Part shown: piece after piece, positions 1-9,222 of the stretch
Layout: each line of letters starts with the position of its first letter
Numbering within the stretch: position 1 is the first letter of the stretch
Assembly (NCBI GenBank): GCA_945875585.1
Contig: CAMCLK010000028.1
Coordinates: 1-63,669, forward strand
Length of the DNA stretch: 63,669 nucleotides
From: Candidatus Kuenenia stuttgartensis
GTDB lineage: Bacteria; Planctomycetota; Planctomycetia; Gemmatales; Gemmataceae
Direction: 5' to 3'
Made by a program: the position numbers and the translations under genes
The notes under the pieces: generated by a model
Seen by the model: the letters and a program-made list of their open reading frames with translations, nothing else
Database searches by the model: none
Told to the model about the DNA's origin: nothing

Positions 1-167
1 GCCAGTGAGTTACTGGCACCGAGCCTCGAAAGCCTGTCTTTGTGGAGAGTGTGAGTGGTTAGAAAAGGGTCTGATTGGCCCACGATTGGCCCAGTTGCCA
101 TATAAGGCAAATCTTATGGTTTTAAGTTCTTGCTGTATAAGGGTTTATGGCAGTGATTGAAAACAAG

Positions 168-256
168 CGGAGAGGGGGGGATTCGAACCCCCGGTAAGAT
201 GTGACTCCTACGCCGATTTAGCAAACCGGTGCTTTCGGCCGCTCAGCCACCTCTCC
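168..256 (-). tRNA. tRNA-Ser (anticodon GCT)
   Basis: Read on the minus strand the sequence starts GGAGAGG and ends CCTCTCC plus discriminator G, giving a perfect 7-bp acceptor stem. The D-arm contains GCTGAGCGG. The anticodon stem-loop is CCGGT-TTGCTAA-ATCGG with anticodon GCT, which reads AGC/AGU serine codons. A long variable arm follows, as expected for a class II tRNA, and then the T-arm GGGGGTTCGAATCCCCC. No CCA is encoded. It lies about 50 bp downstream of the aminotransferase gene on the same strand. Confidence 0.97.
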
Positions 257-304
257 GTAGCCTCTTTCAAGGCATTAATACATTATACTGTGTTTGGCGT
301 CGGA

Positions 305-1564
305 TCAAGGGACAAGACGGTACTTCGGGTTTTTCTCAAGATACGACGCAACTCGGTCCGTCCGCTGGATGGCTTCCGTCAGAAAAGCAACCGCTTCCAG
401 CAGCCTTTCATCAGGCTCCGCACAGCTAAAGCGTAGGAAGCCTTGGCCTGCTTCGCCAAAGCACTCCCCACCCAGGCACGCCACACCCTTGGCGTCGTCT
501 GCGTGCTCCAGTAGGTACATGGCCAAGCCGTGGCTGCGGATTCCTAAGCGTTTGCAGATTTTTTCAACCTTGGGGAACACGTAGAAGGTTCCCGCTGGAT
601 CCAGAACCTCAATCTCCGGATGACCCCGCAGTGCACCCACCAGAATTTCTACCTTGCGACGGAAGAGTTCCATCTGTGCATCACGCTCGGCATGATCGCC
701 ATCGAGCGCTGCTTGGCCCGCCAACTGCACCAGGGGAGGCGTGCAACTGAGCGCTGTGTTGATCATTCGGGAAATACTGTCCGCCACCACGGTTGGCGCC
801 ACGGCATAACCCAACCTCCAGCCAGACATCGAGTAACTTTTGGAAAAGGTATAAACAGCCATCGTACGCTGACGCAGAGAAGGGACCTGCAATGGCGAAA
901 CATGGCTGCCACGCCAAACCATGTGCATGTACGGTTCGTCGCTGAACAGTGCTACCTCTGTGCCTTCAAGTATGGCACCCAACCCTTCGAGGTCTTCGCG
1001 GGTGGCGACCCCGCCAGTGGGGTTGTGCGGCGAATTGAGGAAAATTCCCCGTGCCCGCGGGTGATTTTTCACGAACGCGCGGACATCGTTCAGATTGGGA
1101 CGAAAGGCGTCTTCTTGTCGAAGCGCCGAGAAAACAACCGTCGCTCCCCGTCTTTCAATATTGGGCAAGTAGGTGGGGAAGTGTGGGGTGAAAACCAACA
1201 CCGCATCGCCCGGATCGAGAAATGCCTCGCAGAAAAACTGCTCGAACACCTTGGCACCGGGGGCAGCCACCACCTCTTCTGGTGTAACGGAAATGGCCAG
1301 TTCGCGTCCAAGGAACCGAGCAACCGATTGGCGAAACGACGGAAGCCCGGGGGAGGGGCAGTAGTGTGTGGCCCCTTGATGGATGGCATCCACACCCGCG
1401 CGCAAAGCTCCAGCCGTGCTGTTGAAAGGGCTGTCGCCAATTTGCAGTTCGATAACGTCCTTGCCTTGGGCTTTGAGCTTGCGGGCAACGGCCAATACAT
1501 CGAAAGCCGTTTCAGTGCGAAGTCCTTGGGCAAAACGACTTAACGCGGGTGTGGCAGTGGTCAT
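305..1564 (-). CDS. PLP-dependent aminotransferase, class I/II
   Basis: A 419-residue fold-type I aminotransferase. Visible hallmarks are NSPHNPTGG around residue 181 (the Asn that contacts the PLP ring), SDEPY around 208-212 (the Asp that pairs with the pyridine nitrogen), the Schiff-base lysine in TFSKSYSMSGWRLGY (about K242, with the phosphate-binding Arg after it), and a C-terminal FLRFSCAEP whose Arg would bind the substrate carboxylate. Length fits the AspAT/AlaAT-like family. The amino-acid substrate cannot be decided from sequence alone. The gene begins 27 bp after the preceding unknown gene on the same strand, so the two are probably co-transcribed, with the tRNA-Ser just downstream. 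Confidence 0.93.
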   Translation of the reverse strand: MTTATPALSRFAQGLRTETAFDVLAVARKLKAQGKDVIELQIGDSPFNSTAGALRAGVDAIHQGATHYCPSPGLPSFRQSVARFLGRELAISVTPEEVVAAPGAKVFEQFFCEAFLDPGDAVLVFTPHFPTYLPNIERRGATVVFSALRQEDAFRPNLNDVRAFVKNHPRARGIFLNSPHNPTGGVATREDLEGLGAILEGTEVALFSDEPYMHMVWRGSHVSPLQVPSLRQRTMAVYTFSKSYSMSGWRLGYAVAPTVVADSISRMINTALSCTPPLVQLAGQAALDGDHAERDAQMELFRRKVEILVGALRGHPEIEVLDPAGTFYVFPKVEKICKRLGIRSHGLAMYLLEHADDAKGVACLGGECFGEAGQGFLRFSCAEPDERLLEAVAFLTEAIQRTDRVASYLEKNPKYRLVP

Positions 1565-1591
1565 GAGGTTACCGTTGGTAAAAGGGGAGGA

Positions 1592-2338
1592 TTACTGACG
1601 TGTGGCAATGGTCCTAGCTAGTGGCCGAATAACTGCCGGAATGATATGTGAGTCGATCATGTCGGCAGCGGTACGACGCAAGGTTTGGTAGGCGGCCTTA
1701 AAATCTTGTGATGGATTGCGGGCCCAATACTGTCTAAGAGTGAAATAAACGGTAATGGGCGTATCGGCAAATTGGCCTGTCCGCACCATGAAGGGGGACG
1801 TGCGGGTTTCAATATTGAGGCGGCACTGAAGTTTGCAGGCGTCATCGAGTGCCATGAGGATGGTTGGTTCGTAATTGAGAATCCGAGCGCCAGGCATTCC
1901 CAAAAGGCCTTCAAATTGTTGTGAGAGGCCAAGTGCTTCGGCGACGACCTCGTCATGGTTGCCTGTGTAGTTGAAATCGAAACAAGTCGTGACATCGAAG
2001 GCTTCAACATCGAGCGTATTGATATTCAGATAGACAGGCGCCATGTCCCACAGGGATTCGTGGAAGGCGTCAGCAGTTTCGAGGTCTTCAGGATTAACGA
2101 ATCCGGCATTGATGCGTTTGGCTTCGAGAGTAACGGTGCGGTGGCTTCCCTGCTCGCGGTCTTCTTCAAGGGTGTAATCGCCAGAATCCTTGCGATCGAA
2201 ATCAGTCATGCCCGGGTTATTTCTGCGGAGTGCGTCGCAGAAATGGAGGACAGATTCACGCGTCCAGGCTTGATCGAGCTTGAAGTTGATGTGGCTATAC
2301 GCACCGAAGTCGTCGCAGAGCGAACCGTAGGCGATCAT
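1592..2338 (-). CDS. conserved hypothetical protein (248 aa)
   Basis: I do not recognise a named family. The protein (MIAYGSLCDDFGAYSH...) is soluble, acidic in the middle and without signal peptide or membrane segment. It contains FDFNYTGNHDEVVAEALG and a C-terminal helical stretch ending in IATRQ. The frame is open for 21 codons further upstream, but an AAGG-like Shine-Dalgarno sits before the ATG at 2338, and the extra residues look like read-through of the leader. It lies between a small conserved protein and the aminotransferase on the same strand. A metabolic or protein-handling role would be a guess. Confidence 0.7.
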   Translation of the reverse strand: MIAYGSLCDDFGAYSHINFKLDQAWTRESVLHFCDALRRNNPGMTDFDRKDSGDYTLEEDREQGSHRTVTLEAKRINAGFVNPEDLETADAFHESLWDMAPVYLNINTLDVEAFDVTTCFDFNYTGNHDEVVAEALGLSQQFEGLLGMPGARILNYEPTILMALDDACKLQCRLNIETRTSPFMVRTGQFADTPITVYFTLRQYWARNPSQDFKAAYQTLRRTAADMIDSHIIPAVIRPLARTIATRQ

Positions 2339-2462
2339 GGTGCAACCTTTCCCGAGCGATTCGGGCTGCCTGTCATCCGCCAAAGTGGGCAGGAAGCTCA
2401 ACTCTCAAGAGGAATTGTTGGCGCTGAGGCATGGTTGAGCAAGGGGAGGCTGGAATAAAGTA

Positions 2463-2500
2463 GGAAAAACGGGGGGGAGGCCCTCCGTGGCCATCCCCCC
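2463..2500 (-). terminator. Rho-independent terminator
   Basis: On the minus strand GGGGGGATGGCC and GGGCCTCCCCCC form a strong G/C stem, followed by GTTTTTCC. It lies directly downstream of the 90-aa gene and separates it from the 248-aa gene. Confidence 0.75.
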
Positions 2501-2520
2501 GCATCCGCCCGGGCGGTGAA

Positions 2521-2793
2521 TCATGCAACGGTGGCGAGCACGCGTGCTTCGGGAATCGAGACCGTTCCGGTCTGGAGCCATTTGCCTGAATCTGGGGTAC
2601 CTGTCCAGCGCTGGAGCGCGATGGAGGTGATTTGGGCGCGTTCTTCTTCGTCGAAGGTTTCAAAGAAGGAAGCGGCCAATCCGGTGCGAACTTGTTGGCA
2701 CGAGAGGCCGAGGAAAAGGAGTTGTTCGGGACGGTCATTGAAAATGGCGACGGCACGCCAGTTTTGGGGACGAGCCTCTGACTGGTACAGCAT
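2521..2793 (-). CDS. small conserved hypothetical protein (90 aa)
   Basis: Begins MLYQSEARPQNWRAVAIFND. The protein is compact, soluble and contains one Cys (GLSCQQVRTG). It has no membrane segment or recognised motif. The coding frame is clean, the gene is followed 20 bp later by a strong terminator, and it lies downstream of the RRM gene on the same strand, which together support it being real. I believe similar short proteins occur in planctomycetes, but this is recollection rather than a search. The function is unknown. Confidence 0.6.
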   Translation of the reverse strand: MLYQSEARPQNWRAVAIFNDRPEQLLFLGLSCQQVRTGLAASFFETFDEEERAQITSIALQRWTGTPDSGKWLQTGTVSIPEARVLATVA

Positions 2794-2908
2794 GTGGTAA
2801 CCCTCCGTGGTGGAATCAGACGCAAGAAATCATTCCCTGCGGAAGATAAAGTGCAGCTGATGGCAGCTGGGGTCAAGTGGAAAATGTGAGAGTATTTGGA
2901 AGCAATAA

Positions 2909-2930
2909 GGCCGGGATTTGCGTCCCGGCC
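2909..2930 (-). terminator. Rho-independent terminator after RRM gene
   Basis: The perfect 8-bp stem GGCCGGGA / TCCCGGCC with a 6-nt loop is followed on the minus strand by TTATTGCTT. It lies 45 bp downstream of the RRM protein stop codon. Confidence 0.65.
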
Positions 2931-2974
2931 TAGAAATATAGGTGAAATATGCGCGGAAGTGCTAATCGGAAAAA

Positions 2975-3454
2975 TCAGGAATTTCCGTATCCGCCGCCGG
3001 AATACCCCCGGCTTCCGCCGCCGCCATATCCGCCACGGCCGCCCCCACCGTAGCCGCCGCCACCGCCGTAACCACCACCTCCGTAGCCACCACCACCGCC
3101 GGAACGTCCGCCGCCATAGCCGCCACCACCGCCAGAGCGTCCGCCGCCACCGCCTGAACGTCCACCGCCGTAGCCGCCATATCCGCCGCGTCCGCCACCG
3201 CCTTCTTCACGGGGCTTTGCTTCATTGACAGTTAGAGGCCTGCCGTTGTGGTCGTGGCCGTTGAGTTCCTGAATAGCCCGTTCCGCTTCATCATCATTGG
3301 TCATGACGACAAATCCGAAGCCGCGTGAACGTCCCGTTTCCCGATCTGTGACCACTTGAGCCTTTTCAACAGCGCCAAAGCGTCCGAAAAGGTCAAGGAG
3401 TTCATCGGAACTAGCATCCCAAACAAGATTACCCACATAGATGTTCTTGGACAT
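2975..3454 (-). CDS. glycine-rich RNA-binding protein with one RRM
   Basis: The first ~80 residues are an RNA recognition motif with both RNP signatures: RNP2 IYVGNL near residue 5 and RNP1 RGFGFVVM near residue 44. The remaining ~75 residues are almost only Gly, Tyr, Arg and Ser (GGYGGGR-type repeats), ending YGNS. This is the layout of bacterial cold-induced Rbp proteins, which bind single-stranded RNA. The Gly-rich tail may drive weak self-association (inference). The G+C-skewed tail creates long false open frames on the opposite strand. A clear AAGGAT ribosome-binding site precedes the ATG. Confidence 0.95.
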   Translation of the reverse strand: MSKNIYVGNLVWDASSDELLDLFGRFGAVEKAQVVTDRETGRSRGFGFVVMTNDDEAERAIQELNGHDHNGRPLTVNEAKPREEGGGGRGGYGGYGGGRSGGGGGRSGGGGGYGGGRSGGGGGYGGGGYGGGGGYGGGGRGGYGGGGSRGYSGGGYGNS

Positions 3455-4143
3455 GAACCCTAATCCTTGAGGGCGTGCCGCTGTTTCGTGTCATTGGAAA
3501 CAGAAATCGGCAGTGCCCCGCGCCAAAAAAAATCAAGACCCCTGCCGGGAGCCCTCGCGGCAAGACAATGAACTGCGGGTTGCCATCGATGTGTTGAATG
3601 TGGTCATCGCGGCAGGGAAGAATGGACCTGACCTAAAATAAGCGGCCAGACCGGGACGAGGTTGGAATCGGGAAAGAGCCAAGGGCAAGGCGATAAGGTT
3701 CAGGCCCGTGCTAGGGCCGGGCGTCACAGCGGGCATGAGCGCAGCAAACACGAAGATCACCCACAATCCGGCAGGATCCCGAATGCACGTCAGGTCATCT
3801 ACCTGATGCGTATTGTTTTGATTAACAGAGGCAATTGCGTGCTGCAAGTGAATTGCTTCGATTCGGTCACTCACAACTCTTCCGAACTTGAGCCTGATTC
3901 TAAAAAAAGTAAGTTGGCGAGGCTCTCGAGACGGTCTTTTAAGGAATTTTCGTCAAGCAGGCTAAAACCGGCGCAAGTCGCACGACCGGAACGCCGATAT
4001 CCAACTGTAGGAATCCATCCCTTGGCGGTTTCCAGGTCCAACAGGGCTTGGCCATGTGTCTTGGTGATGGTGGGGCAGCCTGAGCGAAGCCCGAGGGGTA
4101 ATGGCTTCGACCGGGAACGCTTCTCCTGACCAGCGAGGGGGTT
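3455..4143. other. 689-bp intergenic region between divergent genes
   Basis: Divergent spacer between the RRM gene (minus) and the barrel candidate (plus). It must hold both promoters. Open frames exist on both strands (for example 3533-3874 minus and 3662-4129 plus), but they lack good ribosome-binding sites, recognisable motifs or a plausible composition. I see no RNA gene or riboswitch fold. It is unusually long for this gene-dense window. Confidence 0.5.
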
Positions 4144-5454
4144 ATGTTCAATTTGATCCAACGCATGCGGATTTTGCCAACCTGGCTTACCGCGCTCCTT
4201 TTGGGGGGCATGGTAGTGGATGGGCGGACAGTACGCGCCGATGACATTGGCGTGGCTGATCCAATCCTTCCTCTGCCTCTTTATCATCCACGGGCTGACA
4301 AGGGTGGATTGTTCCTGGCGACATCGTTTGCCATGTACCGTCAGACCAACCCGATTTCGGTTCAAGGCGTGGGCTACCGCGGCTTCGTCGATGTGACGGG
4401 AACGGCCCAAAACCGGTATTTCGTCAATCCGACAACTGGAGCGGTGATTTCTGGTTCATCCGACCCGTTCATTGGAAATTTTGTTGGAAGCGGGACGGAG
4501 GCGATGAATACCAATTCAGTGTCTGGCCCGGGAAGCTACCAGCCTGGTATGAAGATTGAAGCGGGCTGGAAGTGGGGTGACGGCACAGCGTTCACCATCA
4601 GTGCTTTGGCATTAGCCCAGGCCAACTACACGTCGGCGGCGTCGTTGGCCGCACCTGGACTACAGATTGGAAACACACCTGGACAGCAGTATGCAGATTC
4701 TTATTTGTATGCTCCAGTGTTCAACTTCTACCCGGACTACGCTGGCCCGCAGTTCGATGTTTACAACCCTAACCGGGTTCCGGTGGGGTCAGGTACTCAA
4801 GCGGGCATAGATCAGGCGGCTGGAACAGCTTACGGTATCTGGAACGGCGCCGAGGTGATGACGCAGGAATTCCTGCAACGCTTCCAGACGTACGATGCCA
4901 CAGTGCGTGTGCCAGTTTACGAGAATGAAACTTATCGATTGTCTGGTTTGGTTGGCGCCCGCATGGCTTGGGTGTGGGAGCGTTACAAGTGGCGCACGAT
5001 TGACTATGATATCACTGGAGAAGCCGGCCCACTGGATCAGGCGATCTACACCAACATCGTGTCGAACCGAATGTATGGTGCGCACCTGGGATGCCAGCAA
5101 GAGTGGTACCTTGGGCACGGTTTCTCGGCCAACCTGATTGCCGACGCGGGCCTTCTGATCGACGTGGTAAAGACACGTGCCCGCTATGAACTGGGGCAAA
5201 AGTACTACGGACCAGTAAGCAAACGTTCACGTTCGATGTACACCTTGGTCCCAGAGTTGTCGGGTACGTTTGGCATCTCTTGGTACCCTGTTGAAGGTAT
5301 CGAGTTCAAAGTGGGTTACGATGTGATGGCATTCTTCAACACCATCAGCAGTCGGCACCCAGTGGATTTCAACTTCGGAACAGTTGATCCAGCGTACGAA
5401 AGCCAGTACCGAATCTTTGATGGTTTCACTGCAGGATTGGCTCTGGTTTTCTGA
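4144..5454 (+). CDS. putative outer-membrane beta-barrel protein
   Basis: The N-terminus has a hydrophobic signal sequence (ILPTWLTALLLGGMVV, cleavage near VRADD). The mature protein is rich in Tyr, Gly, Asn and alternating polar/hydrophobic stretches and ends in Phe (GFTAGLALVF), the usual last residue of outer-membrane barrels. Segments such as YRLSGLVGARMAWVWERYKW look like transmembrane strands. It resembles the planctomycete BBP7-type barrels in composition and length (436 aa), but I cannot assign it firmly. GAGGGG lies just before the ATG at 4144; an alternative start is 4165. It appears monocistronic, with a GC stem-loop 35 bp downstream. Confidence 0.75.
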   Translation: MFNLIQRMRILPTWLTALLLGGMVVDGRTVRADDIGVADPILPLPLYHPRADKGGLFLATSFAMYRQTNPISVQGVGYRGFVDVTGTAQNRYFVNPTTGAVISGSSDPFIGNFVGSGTEAMNTNSVSGPGSYQPGMKIEAGWKWGDGTAFTISALALAQANYTSAASLAAPGLQIGNTPGQQYADSYLYAPVFNFYPDYAGPQFDVYNPNRVPVGSGTQAGIDQAAGTAYGIWNGAEVMTQEFLQRFQTYDATVRVPVYENETYRLSGLVGARMAWVWERYKWRTIDYDITGEAGPLDQAIYTNIVSNRMYGAHLGCQQEWYLGHGFSANLIADAGLLIDVVKTRARYELGQKYYGPVSKRSRSMYTLVPELSGTFGISWYPVEGIEFKVGYDVMAFFNTISSRHPVDFNFGTVDPAYESQYRIFDGFTAGLALVF

Positions 5455-5488
5455 GATCAACCCGCCACCTTGCTGGTTGACCCCCTGT

Positions 5489-5524
5489 GCCGGCGGACCG
5501 CCTTCCCTCGAGGCGCCCGCCGGC
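5489..5524 (+). terminator. GC-rich stem-loop, possible terminator
   Basis: GCCGGCGG-(A)-CCGCCT pairs with AGGCG-(C)-CCGCCGGC around a short loop. No strong T-run follows, so termination is plausible but not certain. Confidence 0.45.
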
Positions 5525-5686
5525 ATCGGCATTTCCTGAACCTAGTTGGAACTTGGCCCCTCGGACGCTCACTTGCTATAACAGGATCATGGGCATCAGG
5601 AGCGGAAGAGAAGCTTAGTGGGTAAGCATGGGAGCTTGCCCTCGTTTTCCGCGCGCACTTGAAGCCCCAAGTATGCAGGGTGAACC

Positions 5687-7528
5687 ATGGCCGAGGAAAC
5701 TGCCACAAAGATCCCTAACGCGGGCTTCGTTCCCGGTTGGGGCCTTTTGTCTCGATGCTTCCGTCTAGCCCTCTCGCCTGGCCAAATTGGCTTGGCGGCG
5801 CTTGGTGTGATCAGCACCGCAGCATCTTGGTGGCTTCTCGCAAGCCTCTTTGGAACTGTTTACGGGCAAACTGCGCCTAGCTTGGGTGGCGACGCTATCC
5901 GTGGCTCAGTGGCCTCTTCTAAGGACATCGAATCGCGCAAAGCCGATTGGGATTCGCGCAAGAAAGCCATCAGTAGCTGGAACTTGATGCATGAGATGGC
6001 GGGATTGGGTTCTCAGGATTCGTACTACGACTTGGGTGATGTAGCCGATTCCTTCGAGGAATATCAGGCCTTGGTTGGCCTTGGTTTGAGTGCCTCGGCA
6101 ATCGATTCTGCTGGCGTCAAGCCACGGGATATTGCGCCATCGATGGTTGAGCAGGGCAAGGAATTGGCTGCTCGGTTCGAAAAGGCCGTTCGCGATAACA
6201 AGCTGACCGGATTTTCTGAAACCCGTATTGAACAGATTCGCGCGAAATTGGGTAAAACCAAACCCAATGGTGTGCTTAGCACGCTGCCTTGGTTCGAGGA
6301 CCGTGGTTCCAACCCGCTCCTGTTCCTGATGGGCAAAGAAACCCGCAACATCACGGTTCAAGATTGGCTTTTGAAGGAACAAGGCCCAGTTCTGGTTGAA
6401 CCGCTGGTAAAATTGTTGAAGCCTGTCACCTACCTTTTCCGCCCTGAAGCTGGTTTTGCGCATCGGCTCTACCTGATCGCAGTGATTCTGGCCACCATTG
6501 GAATCTGGTCGTTCTTTGGCGGCGCCATCACCCGTATGGCAGCCATGGAACTGGCTCGACACGAATCTTTGCAGGTGGGAGATGCCCTGAAATTTAGCCG
6601 TTCGCGGTTGAAAGACTTGGTATTGGCCCCATTGGTTCCGCTGATGCTTATCGCCGGGATCATGGTGCTTTCAGTGATTTTTGGTTTCCTCTACATGATC
6701 CCAGTATTGGGTGACATTGTTTTGGGTGGTTTTGGCTGGGTATTCCCACTGATGGGCGGACTCGCCATGGCCTTTCTTCTGGTTGGTTTGTTGAGCTGGC
6801 CCATCATGGTGGCCATCGTGGGAACGGATTCGGAAGATTACGTTCAGGCGACAGCTCGTGGTATCAGCTACCTCTACCAGCGTCCTCGCTCCATTTTCCT
6901 GTATGCCGTAGCGGCATTGTTGCTGGGCGCGGCGTCGATTTTCGTGGTGGGATTCTTCTCGTCGCTCACCGTGTACTTAGCCAAGTGGAGTGTTGCACAA
7001 ACACCCGGTCTGGAATACTCATCAGGTTCCACCAAGCCAGCATCGCTGTTTGTGACCGCACCGACCACGTTTGGTTGGAGAGCTCTGCTACTTGAAGGGG
7101 CTACTGTTGAAGGCGGCGCTCCGCTGGTGGTTAATGGCAAAGTAGATAAAGAACGTCTGGAACTGTTCCAGAAGGATCTGAAACTCGCGTATCCAGCGAC
7201 CATCATCAACAGCGCTTGGCTGTATGCCGCTGTGCTTCTGGTGGTAGGTTTTGGATATTCATTCTTCTGGTCGGCCAGTACGGCTCTTTACCTCTGGTTG
7301 CGACACGATATCGACGGTCTGGAAGTAAGCGAAGTTTACCTTGAAGACGACGATTTCATGGCGCCTCCTGCGGCCGCGGCGCCAGTTGCTCCTGCTCAGC
7401 CAGCACCAGCACCCGCAGCACCGCGCGCTGGTGTGATGCCCCTTTCGGTGGTCGATGCTCCTGCCGCTCCGCAGGCATGTTCCGCACCTGTGGAGCCAAC
7501 GGCTCCTACAGAGCCGCCTGTTAGCTGA
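5687..7528 (+). CDS. multi-pass membrane protein, function unknown
   Basis: 613 residues. One N-terminal membrane segment (about residues 32-58) is followed by a ~200-residue soluble region with many charged residues. A cluster of hydrophobic helices spans about 265-435, another lies near 510-535, and the tail (about 560-613) is rich in Pro and Ala. The pattern suggests an integral inner-membrane protein with a large extracytoplasmic domain and a flexible tail. I recognise no catalytic motif. It starts a plus-strand group, with the TIM-barrel gene only 30 bp downstream. Transport or envelope assembly would be a guess. Confidence 0.8.
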   Translation: MAEETATKIPNAGFVPGWGLLSRCFRLALSPGQIGLAALGVISTAASWWLLASLFGTVYGQTAPSLGGDAIRGSVASSKDIESRKADWDSRKKAISSWNLMHEMAGLGSQDSYYDLGDVADSFEEYQALVGLGLSASAIDSAGVKPRDIAPSMVEQGKELAARFEKAVRDNKLTGFSETRIEQIRAKLGKTKPNGVLSTLPWFEDRGSNPLLFLMGKETRNITVQDWLLKEQGPVLVEPLVKLLKPVTYLFRPEAGFAHRLYLIAVILATIGIWSFFGGAITRMAAMELARHESLQVGDALKFSRSRLKDLVLAPLVPLMLIAGIMVLSVIFGFLYMIPVLGDIVLGGFGWVFPLMGGLAMAFLLVGLLSWPIMVAIVGTDSEDYVQATARGISYLYQRPRSIFLYAVAALLLGAASIFVVGFFSSLTVYLAKWSVAQTPGLEYSSGSTKPASLFVTAPTTFGWRALLLEGATVEGGAPLVVNGKVDKERLELFQKDLKLAYPATIINSAWLYAAVLLVVGFGYSFFWSASTALYLWLRHDIDGLEVSEVYLEDDDFMAPPAAAAPVAPAQPAPAPAAPRAGVMPLSVVDAPAAPQACSAPVEPTAPTEPPVS

Positions 7529-7558
7529 TAACCCTCGCGTTGCGGGAGTTTCAAACCG

Positions 7559-8566
7559 ATGTCACGCCCCGTATTGCTGTTTACTGGCGCCTGGACCGAC
7601 CTCCCCTTGGAGGAGGTCGCTGGGCTTGCTGGTTCTTGGCAATACCAAGGACTTGAGTTGGCAGCATGGGGGCGGCATTTTGAAGTGCAGAGATCTTTGG
7701 GCGATGACAACTACGGCCCGGGATTGCTTGAAGTGCTTCAGAGGCACGGGTTGCACCATCTGGTTTTAGCCTGTCATCGAGCTGGCACGGCTGTGTGCGA
7801 TCCGCCCAGTTCTGGCCTCAGGCGATTGCTGCCCGATTATGTTTGGGGTGATGGCGACCCTGAGGGAGTGCGTCAGCGCGCTGCTGAAGAGGTACTTGCC
7901 ACAGCGCGAGCAGGGGCACGATTGGGTGTTTCGGTTATATCTGGCTTTACTGGATCTCCTATTTGGTCGAGAGCTATTGGCTACCCCCGCATCACAGCGG
8001 GTGAGGTGCGCGACGGACTCGGTGAATTCGCCAGACGTTGGCTTCCTATTCTGGATGAATTCAGAGACTTGGGTATGCGCTTCGCCTTGGAAGTTCATCC
8101 CGGCCAGATTGCTTTTGATATTGCCAGTGCCGAGGCGGCTTTGGAAGCGGTTGATGGCTGTCCGGAATTTGGTTTCACCCTCGACCCTGCTCATCTGGCA
8201 TGGCAGGGGATTGATCCATGTGCCTTTGTGCGTCGTTTTCCGGACCGCGTGTTCCATGTTCATGCTCGGGATATTGTAGTCCGGCAGGATGGTGGCCGTG
8301 GGTGCCTGAATGGCTACCTTGAAGCTGGCGATCCGGGCCGTGGCTGGGATTTCCGTTCGGTAGGCCGCGGCCATCTCGATTGGGAAGAGTTGGTCCGCGC
8401 GCTCACCCACGCTGGTTATCAGGGGCCACTTTCAGTAGAAGCGGTAGACCCGTATTTGGATCGGGGTACTGCCGCTGAAGAAGCCTTGCCCTTCCTTAGG
8501 CGATTCGACACGCTGATGGAACCAACTCCCCGTCAAGAGGCACGGGGCCAGGAGCACACGCCTTGA
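7559..8566 (+). CDS. sugar phosphate isomerase/epimerase-like TIM-barrel protein
   Basis: A 335-aa protein of the xylose-isomerase-like AP-endonuclease-2 superfamily. Visible features are LELAAWGRHF near the N-terminus, FALEVHPGQIAFD (metal-site Glu and His), FTLDPAHLAWQGIDP (Asp/His), VFHVHARD, and a late LSVEAVDPYLDRG that supplies the last Glu. These match the His/Glu/Asp metal ligands of IolE/hydroxypyruvate-isomerase-type enzymes. The exact substrate is unknown. Its stop codon overlaps the TTG start of the next gene (TTGA), so translation is likely coupled. Confidence 0.88.
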   Translation: MSRPVLLFTGAWTDLPLEEVAGLAGSWQYQGLELAAWGRHFEVQRSLGDDNYGPGLLEVLQRHGLHHLVLACHRAGTAVCDPPSSGLRRLLPDYVWGDGDPEGVRQRAAEEVLATARAGARLGVSVISGFTGSPIWSRAIGYPRITAGEVRDGLGEFARRWLPILDEFRDLGMRFALEVHPGQIAFDIASAEAALEAVDGCPEFGFTLDPAHLAWQGIDPCAFVRRFPDRVFHVHARDIVVRQDGGRGCLNGYLEAGDPGRGWDFRSVGRGHLDWEELVRALTHAGYQGPLSVEAVDPYLDRGTAAEEALPFLRRFDTLMEPTPRQEARGQEHTP

Positions 8567-9144
8567 TCCTGCTGATTGATAATTACGATTCCTTCACATG
8601 GAATCTGGTACAACGTCTGGGCGAAATCGACCCGACGGTTGATTTGCGCGTTGTGCGCAATGACAAAATCACGATCGAGCAGATAGAAGCTGATCTGCCA
8701 GAGCGATTGCTCATTTCCCCGGGGCCATGCACGCCTCACGAGGCTGGAATATCGTGTCAGGTGCTGGAACGGTTCACAGGGCGGCTTCCCATATTGGGTG
8801 TATGCCTTGGCCACCAGTGCATTGGGCAGGTGTTTGGCGGTGAGGTGATTCGCAACTGGCGTGTGATGCACGGGAAAGTCAGCCCTATCCATCACGATGG
8901 ATCCGGCATTTTTGCAGGCTTGTCCAATCCGTTTGATGCCACGCGTTATCACAGTCTGGTGATTCGCAAGGAAACATTCCATCACCCGGATTTTGTTGTG
9001 TGCGCATGGACAGAAGAGGGGGAGATTATGGGTGTGCGTCACCGCACGGCCCCGCTGTTCGGCGTGCAGTTCCATCCGGAAAGTTTTCTGACAGTTGAAG
9101 GCCCCAAGTTGCTGGAGAATTTCCTCCGTTGGCCGACGGCCTGA
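8563..9144 (+). CDS. pabA: anthranilate/aminodeoxychorismate synthase, glutamine amidotransferase subunit
   Basis: A 193-aa class I glutamine amidotransferase. It supplies ammonia from glutamine to a TrpE or PabB partner. Motifs are LLIDNYDSFTWNLVQ at the N-terminus, SPGPCTPHEAG, the nucleophile elbow LGVCLGHQCIG and the catalytic His-Glu in GVQFHPES. The start is TTG at 8563, inside the stop of the upstream gene. An upstream ATG would delete nothing useful, and the family motif begins at residue 2. No chorismate-binding partner is encoded in this window, so trpG versus pabA cannot be decided. Confidence 0.93.
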   Translation: MILLIDNYDSFTWNLVQRLGEIDPTVDLRVVRNDKITIEQIEADLPERLLISPGPCTPHEAGISCQVLERFTGRLPILGVCLGHQCIGQVFGGEVIRNWRVMHGKVSPIHHDGSGIFAGLSNPFDATRYHSLVIRKETFHHPDFVVCAWTEEGEIMGVRHRTAPLFGVQFHPESFLTVEGPKLLENFLRWPTA

Positions 9145-9154
9145 TTCGATGCAT

Positions 9155-9190
9155 AAAAAAGGCGCGTCTACCGGTTTTTGGTAGCGCGCC
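9155..9190 (-). terminator. Rho-independent terminator
   Basis: GGCGCGCTACC / GGTAGACGCGCC forms a stem on the minus strand, followed by TTTTTTATGC. It ends the minus-strand group that starts with trmL. It may also slow plus-strand transcription leaving pabA. Confidence 0.75.
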
Positions 9191-9222
9191 CGAGAGTCAT
9201 TATTTCTGGCAGAAACAGGGTG

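Noticed and set aside
1..17. Short hairpin GCCAGT/ACTGGC at the very start of the window
   Set aside because: Six base pairs with no T-run; too weak to call a terminator, and the gene it would end is outside the window. The region up to the tRNA shows nothing else.
2975..3230. Repetitive GCC/CCG tract as a possible CRISPR or regulatory repeat
   Set aside because: It encodes the Gly/Tyr/Arg tail of the RRM protein. Periodicity follows codons, and no spacers exist.
3871..4410. 179-codon open frame on the minus strand over the start of the barrel gene
   Set aside because: It overlaps the signal peptide region of a better gene, lacks any motif and has shadow-like composition.
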